From: an uncultured Bacteroidia bacterium
Lineage (GTDB): Bacteria > Bacteroidota > Bacteroidia > Bacteroidales > Prolixibacteraceae
Assembly: GCA_903850335.1 (NCBI GenBank)
Contig: CAINLJ010000260.1
Coordinates: 41,021-105,020, forward strand
DNA length: 64,000 nucleotides
Reading direction: 5' to 3'
Both the position numbers and the translations under genes were made by a program. Numbering within the stretch: the stretch's first letter is position 1; every line of letters starts with the position of its first letter. Positions 56,397-64,000 of the stretch are shown one piece after another. A model generated the notes under the pieces. The model was given only the letters and a program-made list of their open reading frames with translations. It was not told the DNA's origin and ran no database searches.

Positions 56397-58805
56397 ATGA
56401 AGATTCAAAAAAAGCTTCTGTATTTTGTATTTCTGATATGTTCTGTGAATCAGGTTTTTTCTCAAACTTCCGGTAAAATATTCCCGGGGGCAGACGAGAA
56501 AACCCCGTCGAGGTCCGAGTACTTTTCATGGATCAATAATACCGGAGAAGGTTCCACTGAAAATCAAACGATAACCAACCTCGAATTTTTCAAATGGCTT
56601 CACGATGAATACGGGATGGTCCTCGATATCTACGCTTTTGACGCAGGGAACATTGATAATAAGGAATTTCGTAACTCTGGTAGTAAAAGCAAGTTTGAGA
56701 TTCAATTTCCTCACGGATATGAGCCAATGACGAAAAAGGCTGCAGAAATGGGAACCAGATTAGGGATATGGGATGCCCCTGATAAATTTGGTAAGACGCC
56801 GGACGATGAAGAAAAGAGAACAGAGAATATGGTTTCGTTATGTCGTGACTACCATTTTGAACTGTTCAAATTTGATGCGATGGGTGGTGACCTCAGGGAT
56901 GAAAAGCAGGAGGCATTTATTCGTATGATGACTGCTTGCCGTAATTATAGCCCCGATCTGATTCTTTTAAACCACCGGATAAATCTTGGAAAAGAGGCAG
57001 TAAAACATGCAACAACCTGGTTGCTGGGAGGTGATGAGACATACGTCGATGTACATATGCCCAATTTTCAGACAGCACCTCATCACAGGGCCGGGGCACT
57101 CTCCAGAGAATTGGTTCCTGATCTGCAGCGCCTGACCGAGGATCACGGGGTTTGTTTATCTTCCTGCCTCGATTATTGGGAGGATGACCTGGTCCTCCAG
57201 GCTTTCAATCGGAACCTTATCCTTGCACCTGAGATCTATGGAAATCCCTGGTTCTTACGTGATGATGAATATCCGCGCCTGGCGCGAATATTTAACCTGA
57301 CCCGAAAGTATAAAGAGATTCTTGTTAACGGGATTACACTTCCCGAAGAAAAATACGGAGATAAGGCTGTTTCGCGGGGGGACAACAAAACCCGGCTAAT
57401 CACTATGAGAAACCTGACCTGGGAGCCTGTGATCAGAACCATTAGGCTGGATGGTGAAATGGGACTGTCACAAGGCTCCGCTTTTGAACTCAGACAACTT
57501 CATCCAGTGGAAAGAGTCTTGGGCCATTTCAAAAAGGGGCAGACAGTGAATTTAGAAATTCTTCCATTCCGCTCATGTTTGCTTCTGGCAACCTCTGAAA
57601 AACAGAAGGAAACAATTATTGAAGGTTGCGACTACGAAATTGTCAGGGATATTGCCGGGAAACCTGTAAAGATCAATTTGCTTGCTTTTCCCGGGGAGAA
57701 GAAAAAAATAGTTCTGAGCAAGGCAAACGATGGCTTTAGAATGGCTAGCCTGGATGGTCAACCTTTGAATGAACTACTTAAAAGCGCTGTAGTTGAAATC
57801 AGTTTTCCCGGAAACCCCCTAAAAGAAAAATACCACCGAAAATTGAGTGATCCGGAGCCGGTTCCTGTACCACCGGATGCTGAAAGCCTCTATGAAGCTA
57901 CCTGTTTCGCAGCCGACAACAATGCTCTTGAAGCGCGTTCTCTGATCCGTTCCGGGCCAACCGCTATTCCTCAGGTTCAGAAAGCACGTGATGCCTTTTT
58001 CGGACAGGAACTCTTCGTCAGCCGTGGGCTTTGGGATCGTTACATGTTCGACGGAGACCCGAATACCTCATTTTATCCCAGTCGGAGGCAAGGAAGAAAA
58101 GAATTCAGAATAAATGGAGGATCGCTCCGGCTGGATTTTGGCAAACTGACTGCCCTGGACAGCCTTAAGATCATTGTTGGCGATGAACAGGCCCTTCAAC
58201 CCTTCAAATCATGGGAAGAGATTAATGTTGAAGTCTCTCCTGACGTAAAGACCTGGACACAACTCCCGGTATTGGCAGGTAAAGAGATAGAATTATCACT
58301 GAATCGGAGAAAGCCCATCCAGTATTTGCGATTCCCCGGTACCTTTGAAAAGGTTACTGAAATAGTTGGATACCTGAACGGCCAGACTGTAGACAGAACG
58401 CTTTGGCGGGCATCAAACCTATTCAGTCCGTACAGAATGGTTACTGCTAAAAAGGCATTCGAGAGTAGCTTTGTTCTGAATGAAATCCCCAATGGAAGTT
58501 ACCTCGCCATTGCACTTAATGGCCGGCATGGCAATGAAGGTGCATACGCAGCCATTCGTGTGAATGGTAAACTTGTTGGAGCACCCGACAGAAGTATTTC
58601 ATACAGAAGCAATGCATGGGAATATCCGGTTCCAATGAGCGACTCAAACTATACCTATTATTTCCCACTGACAGAGGAAATGAAAGGTGTCCAGATAGAG
58701 GCGGTAATCCTCGTAATGAAGGAGGGAGTGGCGGAATTTAAGCCTGAGGTATGGATAACAGCATATCCGATCCCCTATGAAAAGAAAGAATTGATACTTA
58801 ACTGA
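56397..58805 (+). CDS. Putative glycoside hydrolase with GH36/27-like barrel and C-terminal discoidin-like region
   Basis: WLHDEYGMVLDIYAFDAGNID; RLGIWDAPDKFG; CRDYHFELFKFDAMGGDLRDEKQEAFIRMM; C-terminal YMFDGDPNTSFYPSRRQG...LDFGKLTALDSLKIIVG. Exact family not recognised. Confidence 0.6.
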   Translation: MKIQKKLLYFVFLICSVNQVFSQTSGKIFPGADEKTPSRSEYFSWINNTGEGSTENQTITNLEFFKWLHDEYGMVLDIYAFDAGNIDNKEFRNSGSKSKFEIQFPHGYEPMTKKAAEMGTRLGIWDAPDKFGKTPDDEEKRTENMVSLCRDYHFELFKFDAMGGDLRDEKQEAFIRMMTACRNYSPDLILLNHRINLGKEAVKHATTWLLGGDETYVDVHMPNFQTAPHHRAGALSRELVPDLQRLTEDHGVCLSSCLDYWEDDLVLQAFNRNLILAPEIYGNPWFLRDDEYPRLARIFNLTRKYKEILVNGITLPEEKYGDKAVSRGDNKTRLITMRNLTWEPVIRTIRLDGEMGLSQGSAFELRQLHPVERVLGHFKKGQTVNLEILPFRSCLLLATSEKQKETIIEGCDYEIVRDIAGKPVKINLLAFPGEKKKIVLSKANDGFRMASLDGQPLNELLKSAVVEISFPGNPLKEKYHRKLSDPEPVPVPPDAESLYEATCFAADNNALEARSLIRSGPTAIPQVQKARDAFFGQELFVSRGLWDRYMFDGDPNTSFYPSRRQGRKEFRINGGSLRLDFGKLTALDSLKIIVGDEQALQPFKSWEEINVEVSPDVKTWTQLPVLAGKEIELSLNRRKPIQYLRFPGTFEKVTEIVGYLNGQTVDRTLWRASNLFSPYRMVTAKKAFESSFVLNEIPNGSYLAIALNGRHGNEGAYAAIRVNGKLVGAPDRSISYRSNAWEYPVPMSDSNYTYYFPLTEEMKGVQIEAVILVMKEGVAEFKPEVWITAYPIPYEKKELILN

Positions 58806-58829
58806 ATAATCTGATCAAGACTTAAAACG

Positions 58830-61800
58830 ATGAAAATATTTATAGCTTTTATTCTCTTATTCTTTTTTACGCAACTTATCGTTGCTCAGAAGATTGATGT
58901 GTATCAGCGTCCGGTTCAGCATGAACGGCCAAGGGATTTTGATGCTCTCCATTACAGGATCTCGCTGAATATAGATATGAATAGCAAGAGCCTTACAGGA
59001 GAGAATCGGATTTCCCTGGTGCCTCTCAATGATAATTTTGATAAATGTGTTCTCGATGCTGAATACCTGGTTGTAAGTCACGTAACCAATGAAAAAGGGG
59101 AAGAGTTCTCTTTTGATCAGAAAGAAAAGCAGATTTTTATCGGCATGCCTAAAACTTATAACCATGCTGATACGATTATTTTTACAGTAAAATATTCGCT
59201 CAACAAGCCTGTTGCGGGTTTGCTCTTCATCGATGAGAAATCTACAAATCCCCAAATGGTATCTTCCGACTGCTGGCCTGATAAAGCCAGACAATGGATC
59301 CCCTGCTACGACTACCCCAACGATAAGGCAACTAATGAAATGATTGTCACGGTAGACAAGAAGTATAAAGTATTGTCAAATGGCAGACTGGTAGGTGTTA
59401 AAGAAAATAGTCTTCAAGGGACTAAGACCTATCATTGGAGCCAGGAACTTCCCCATTCAACTTACCTCATTAACCTGAGCATTGCAGATTACGCAGTAAT
59501 TAAGGATTCTTTAAGATCACTTCCAGTAAATTACTGGGTGTACAAAGGTCTTGAAAATGAGGCAAAGACCACCTTCCGAAAAACGCCTTATATGATCAGT
59601 TTCTACAATAAGTTATTCTGCTATGACTATCCATGGGCTAAATATGACCAGGTCATTACATCATACATGGGTGGAGGGGCTGAAGCGACTACGGCCACAT
59701 TACTCGGTGAAGGAATTGTAATGGACACGTTAGCAGAAAAGGATTTTTCCAGGGAGGGAGTTATTGCCCATGAAATAGCCCATCAGTGGTGGGGAGATCT
59801 GATTACCCTAAGAAGTTGGGAACATAATTGGCTGAATGAAAGTTTTGCAACTTATTCCGACTACTTATACACCAGGTACGATAAGGGTGAAGATGCCGGA
59901 GCCTTTGACCTGCTTGGTAAAAAAAATCAATACCTGAATGAGGCCCATAACAAATATCTGCGGCCAATTGTATTTAACAGGTTTAACGGACCAGCTGATA
60001 ACTTCGACAGCCATGCATATCCCAAAGGTGCATGTATGTTACACCTTCTGCGCCATATCCTCGGAGATGAAACTTTTTTTAGGATATTAAGTACATTTCT
60101 GCATCAGAATGCTTTTAGGCCGGTGGATACCTATGACCTTATGAAGGCAGTCAAAGAAGTGAGCGGTAAAAATATGGATTGGTTCTTTGAGCAGTTTATC
60201 TTCAGTCCAGGTCATCCGGTTTTTGAAGTCAGCAAGTCCTGGAATGCGACCACAAAAAAGTTAACACTCACAATTCTTCAAAAACAGGATTCAATACCAG
60301 GAGTACCGATATACACCATACCCGTTAATCTTGGCTTTGTTTTTCCTGGTAAGAAAAATACAAAAGAAGTCTGGCTCAAAGATAAATCTACAACTCTTGA
60401 ATTCGATTTTGACTCGGAACCTTTGCTCGTAAGATTCGATGAGGGAAATTTTCTTCTTAAAGAGTGCAGGTTTAAAAAAGCACTTCAGGAATTGTTATAC
60501 CAGGCAGGCAATGACGATATGATCGGCCGGTTGACAGCACTAAAAGAACTTGAACCTTACAGCTGCGAAAGGGCTGTTCTTTTGTTGTGGACAAATCTTG
60601 CCACACAGGATAATTTCTGGGCAGTCCGGCAGGCTGCCCTGGAAAACGTAGGCAAATACAATTGTCAGAATGGTATCGAATTGTTCAAGGCATGCCTCAG
60701 GGATAAGAATTCAAAAGTAAGGAGGTCTGCGGTAAAGATCCTTGGCGAATTGAAGGATCCACGATTTATCAGGCTGTTTAAAGAAATGTTCAAGGCAGAA
60801 AACAGTTATGCTGTCCAGGCAGAATTGGTGAAATCTATTGGCAAATGCGGTGGCCAGCAACAATTGCGATTCCTAAAAAATGCCGAAGCCATAAAATCTT
60901 ACGGCAATGTTGTTAGCAAAGCTTCAACTGAAGCCATCAGTTCGATAACAAAGAAATTAGCTCCCCCAAACATTATTTTAATCGTTACGGATGATCAGCG
61001 TTGGGATATGTTGGGTTGTGCAGGGAACAATATTATTCAAACTCCAAATATTGATAATCTGGCAAACCATGGTGTCCGGTTTACGCATGCTTTTGTTACC
61101 ACACCGATCTGTGCTGCAAGCCGAGCCAGTATTATTACAGGATTATTTGAGCGAACCCACGAATACACTTTTAATAAACCACCTGTAAAAAAAGCCTTCA
61201 CAGATAAAAGTTATCCGTATCTACTCAGGCAGGCTGGTTATCGTACCGGATTTGTGGGGAAATTTGGTGTTAAAACGGAAGATGCCATTGATAGTTTATT
61301 TTCGTGGAGTAAGATAAATGGATTTCCATACTGGAATATAGTAGATGGGAAAAAGAAGCATCTTACAGATATTCAGGGAGAGCAGGCTATTCAGTTTATT
61401 AGGGAATCAACTCCCGGGAAACCATTCTGCCTTTCACTAAGTTTCAGTGCACCGCATGCCGATGATGATTCAAAGGAGCAATATTTCTGGCCCCAATCTT
61501 TGGATAGTTTATATCAGAACGCAGTCATTCCGGTACCAGCAACTGCTGATCCTGCATTTTACGAAGCACTTCCAGAATTTCTGAAAGGAACTATGAATCG
61601 CGAACGCTGGTATTGGCGTTTTAACACCCCTGAGAGATTTCAGCAATACACCAAAGGATATTATCGGATGATTACCGGAATCGATCAGGTTGTTGAGAAA
61701 ATCCGCAAAGAATTAGACGTGCTTAAAATTGCCGGGAATACAGTCATACTTTTGATGGGAGATAATGGTTATTACATTGGAGACAGAGGGTATGCCGATA

Positions 61801-62261
61801 AATGGCTGATGCATGATGTCTCCATCCGCGTGCCCCTCGTCTTCTATGACCCCCGAAGATCAGGTTCTTATAGCAAGGTTTTAAATCAGATGGTGTTGAA
61901 TGTTGATGTTTCGCCTACAATTATGGATCTTTCTGGTATCCCCGTTCCCACGAATATACAGGGTAAAAGCCTGTTACCATTGATTTCAGGGGCTCAGGCA
62001 AAATGGAGGAGTTCAATTTTCTGTGAACATCTGATGAATGAGCCAAGGATTCCGAATAGTGAATGCATCAGGACGGAAGAATGGAAATTTATACGCTATC
62101 CTAAACATCCTGAATATGTTGAATTATACGATCTTAAAAATGATCCCTGGGAGGAACACAACCTGGCCGGAAATCCTCAGTTTGAAAATCAGATTATAAA
62201 ATACCAAAAACAATGCGATTTTAAAATTAAAGAATTAATAAGAGCCAGAGTTAAGAAATAA
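58830..62261 (+). CDS. Fusion protein: M1 family aminopeptidase + HEAT-like repeats + sulfatase
   Basis: M1: GGGAEATTATLLGEG and HEIAHQWWGDLITLRSWEHNWLNES (HEXXH-X18-E). HEAT-like: NFWAVRQAALENVGKY, NSKVRRSAVKILGELKDPRFI. Sulfatase: PPNIILIVTDDQRWDMLGCAGNNIIQTPNIDNLANHGVRFTHAFVTTPICAASRASIITG (CxAxR) and LLMGDNGYYIGDRG. No stop or frame break. Confidence 0.9.
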   Translation: MKIFIAFILLFFFTQLIVAQKIDVYQRPVQHERPRDFDALHYRISLNIDMNSKSLTGENRISLVPLNDNFDKCVLDAEYLVVSHVTNEKGEEFSFDQKEKQIFIGMPKTYNHADTIIFTVKYSLNKPVAGLLFIDEKSTNPQMVSSDCWPDKARQWIPCYDYPNDKATNEMIVTVDKKYKVLSNGRLVGVKENSLQGTKTYHWSQELPHSTYLINLSIADYAVIKDSLRSLPVNYWVYKGLENEAKTTFRKTPYMISFYNKLFCYDYPWAKYDQVITSYMGGGAEATTATLLGEGIVMDTLAEKDFSREGVIAHEIAHQWWGDLITLRSWEHNWLNESFATYSDYLYTRYDKGEDAGAFDLLGKKNQYLNEAHNKYLRPIVFNRFNGPADNFDSHAYPKGACMLHLLRHILGDETFFRILSTFLHQNAFRPVDTYDLMKAVKEVSGKNMDWFFEQFIFSPGHPVFEVSKSWNATTKKLTLTILQKQDSIPGVPIYTIPVNLGFVFPGKKNTKEVWLKDKSTTLEFDFDSEPLLVRFDEGNFLLKECRFKKALQELLYQAGNDDMIGRLTALKELEPYSCERAVLLLWTNLATQDNFWAVRQAALENVGKYNCQNGIELFKACLRDKNSKVRRSAVKILGELKDPRFIRLFKEMFKAENSYAVQAELVKSIGKCGGQQQLRFLKNAEAIKSYGNVVSKASTEAISSITKKLAPPNIILIVTDDQRWDMLGCAGNNIIQTPNIDNLANHGVRFTHAFVTTPICAASRASIITGLFERTHEYTFNKPPVKKAFTDKSYPYLLRQAGYRTGFVGKFGVKTEDAIDSLFSWSKINGFPYWNIVDGKKKHLTDIQGEQAIQFIRESTPGKPFCLSLSFSAPHADDDSKEQYFWPQSLDSLYQNAVIPVPATADPAFYEALPEFLKGTMNRERWYWRFNTPERFQQYTKGYYRMITGIDQVVEKIRKELDVLKIAGNTVILLMGDNGYYIGDRGYADKWLMHDVSIRVPLVFYDPRRSGSYSKVLNQMVLNVDVSPTIMDLSGIPVPTNIQGKSLLPLISGAQAKWRSSIFCEHLMNEPRIPNSECIRTEEWKFIRYPKHPEYVELYDLKNDPWEEHNLAGNPQFENQIIKYQKQCDFKIKELIRARVKK

Positions 62262-62306
62262 GCTCAGCCTTGCTCCAACAGTGAATATTTTTTATGAAAT
62301 AATGCT

Positions 62307-62314
62307 TAATTTTG
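62307..62314 (+). promoter_or_regulatory. Possible -7 element (TAnnTTTG) upstream of ROK gene 2
   Basis: TAATTTTG about 100 bp upstream of the ATG at 62415; no clear -33 element. Confidence 0.3.
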
Positions 62315-62414
62315 TTACGGAATTAATTTAAATTTATTTTGAAACACGACTGAACAGTTGCTCATCAAGGAAGGTTAAGATCATCGGGCGAGTTCTATAT
62401 GACTATTAAAAAAT

Positions 62415-63647
62415 ATGAGATTGAAAGACTACAGACATACTACCATCAGTAAAAACTTATTGAGTAAGCATAATAAATCATGCATTTTACATACCATATG
62501 GGAGAATAAAGGAATTTCAAGAGTTGAGATTGCCCGTAACACCAATTTGAGTACTGCAACCGTCTCCCGACTAGTCGATTCTCTAATCAAAAATGACAAG
62601 TTATTGGAAGAGCGCGAAACTATCGCTATTTCTAAAGGTCGCCCAATGAAATCACTTTATTTTGGAAATAATGAGCGATTTATTATTGGAATTGATATTG
62701 GAACAACCTTCATAAGAGGTATGCTTACCAATATGAATGCTGAACCAATTAAAGAGATTGAAGTCGTTACTGAATCATTAAGAGAACCTGAATATGTTTT
62801 AAATAAGGTCGTTGACATGATAGACCGTCTTTCGAATACCAGTATGGTCAAGAGAGATCAGATTATCGGTGTAGGAATAGCTGTAGCCGGAACTGTTAAC
62901 CTTGAGAAAGGGATTGTTGTATACTCCCCTGCTTTTAACTGGCGGAACGTTCAGTTTTACGATTACATACAAAGCCGTATTAATTTGCCCCTTTTCTTCG
63001 ATAATGTCAACCGGGTTATGGCACTTGGTGAGTTAACATTTGGAAAGGGTAATGAATATGATAATATGATTTGCATTAACGTTGGTTACGGGATCGGTGC
63101 CGGGATTATTATCAATAAAAAACTTTTTTATGGTACAGACGGTATGGCCGGAGAATTTGGTCATGTTCCGGTTGCCGGCGACAACCTTATCATTTGTGCC
63201 TGCGGAAATAAGAATTGCCTGACCGCCTATTCATCAGGGGATTCCATTGCCCAAAGAGTCAGACTTTTGATGAGGGAAAAGTCATCGGAAATATTAATGA
63301 AATTATGCAATAGTAAACCAGAAGACCTGACGGCTAAAATTGTAGGAGAAGCTTTTCGCCTGAATGATCCAATTGCACGGCAAGTGTTTCAACAAGCCAT
63401 TTTCTACCTCGGACAATCCATAGCAGGACTTATTAATACCTTTAATCCGCAGGTCGTTTTTATTGGTGGTGGCGTGCCCCAAAGCGGTGATATTTTCTGG
63501 GAGCCCCTTAAAGAGATCGTAAATGAAAATGTCTTTGACAGGCTTTCAACAAAATATCAAATACTACCTGTCACTTTTCTTGACAGGGCTGCGATTTATG
63601 GCGCAATTGGCCTGGTGATTAAGGAAATTCTCAATATGGATATATAA
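62415..63647 (+). CDS. ROK family transcriptional regulator with N-terminal HTH (copy 2)
   Basis: HTH SRVEIARNTNLSTATVSRLVDSLIKNDKLL; IIGIDIGTTFIRGMLTNMNAEP; GEFGHVPVAGDNLIICACGNKNCLTAYSSGD. Paralogous to 30212-31432. Confidence 0.9.
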   Translation: MRLKDYRHTTISKNLLSKHNKSCILHTIWENKGISRVEIARNTNLSTATVSRLVDSLIKNDKLLEERETIAISKGRPMKSLYFGNNERFIIGIDIGTTFIRGMLTNMNAEPIKEIEVVTESLREPEYVLNKVVDMIDRLSNTSMVKRDQIIGVGIAVAGTVNLEKGIVVYSPAFNWRNVQFYDYIQSRINLPLFFDNVNRVMALGELTFGKGNEYDNMICINVGYGIGAGIIINKKLFYGTDGMAGEFGHVPVAGDNLIICACGNKNCLTAYSSGDSIAQRVRLLMREKSSEILMKLCNSKPEDLTAKIVGEAFRLNDPIARQVFQQAIFYLGQSIAGLINTFNPQVVFIGGGVPQSGDIFWEPLKEIVNENVFDRLSTKYQILPVTFLDRAAIYGAIGLVIKEILNMDI

Positions 63648-64000
63648 TGGATGATGTGGTTGGAATCAATTTTTCAAGATGCTCCAATAAAACTCCGGAC
63701 ATTGTTAATATTATGCTTGATTTGCGATAAATTCAGCTGTATTATGCTTCCCCGGCTAAAGTAAGGCGCTGGGAAACATGATAATATTTATAGATATTCC
63801 ATTAATAATTAATGACATATATATTCATTCCCGTAAGGTTTGCCTGATGCTGTTACCATTTTTAACCTATCCGAAAAAACTTGTTCAATGCTTCTGTTCC
63901 TTTATGGGATCACTGGTTTGCAGCAATAAAATTCATTTAATTGAAAAGATCCGAAATGTCGGAATATAATATATAATTACATATTAGTAATAAATAGATC

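Noticed and set aside
63778-63969. 63-aa ORF near the right edge
   Set aside because: No recognisable features, AT-rich and close to the window end; may be non-coding.
1-64000. CRISPR arrays, tRNA/rRNA genes, transposases or integrases
   Set aside because: No regularly spaced repeats, cloverleaf-like tRNA sequence, rRNA signature or transposase/integrase-like ORF was noticed by eye; tRNAscan and IS searches would be needed to be certain.

Overview
This window looks like a chromosomal segment from a Bacteroidota (Bacteroidales-like) bacterium: SusC/SusD pair, TAnnTTTG-type promoter matches, SPOR protein and ROK regulators. About 1-12.4 kb is mostly housekeeping or phosphate-related: a PurF-like protein running off the left edge, SPOR, U32 peptidase, AlbA_2 protein, YncE/phosphoesterase fusion, TerC, alkaline phosphatase, alpha/beta hydrolase and SDR. 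About 13-63.6 kb is a large accessory glycan/glycoprotein-degradation region. It holds a GH78-like and three GH106-like alpha-L-rhamnosidases, a GH127-superfamily-like enzyme, GH95, GH31, a GH36/27-like enzyme, a sulfatase, SusC/SusD, two ROK regulators, a TSUP transporter, an Xaa-Pro aminopeptidase, a glycyl radical enzyme with its activase, and a HExxH lipoprotein. The most interesting points are: (1) a single 1143-aa ORF that joins an M1 aminopeptidase, HEAT-like repeats and a sulfatase with both active-site motifs intact; (2) an A-B-B'-A' block of duplicated secreted proteins of unrecognised function; (3) a HypD-clade-like glycyl radical enzyme with an altered active-site motif, next to an Xaa-Pro aminopeptidase and a GH127-like enzyme, suggesting hydroxyproline-rich glycoprotein use; (4) a GC-rich two-gene island whose outer ends are AT-rich like the host; (5) a wrecked GH36-like gene beside an AT-rich GNAT gene; (6) an uncharacterised HELGH metalloprotease-like lipoprotein inside the locus. 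All family calls come from reading the protein sequences by eye. No database search was run.
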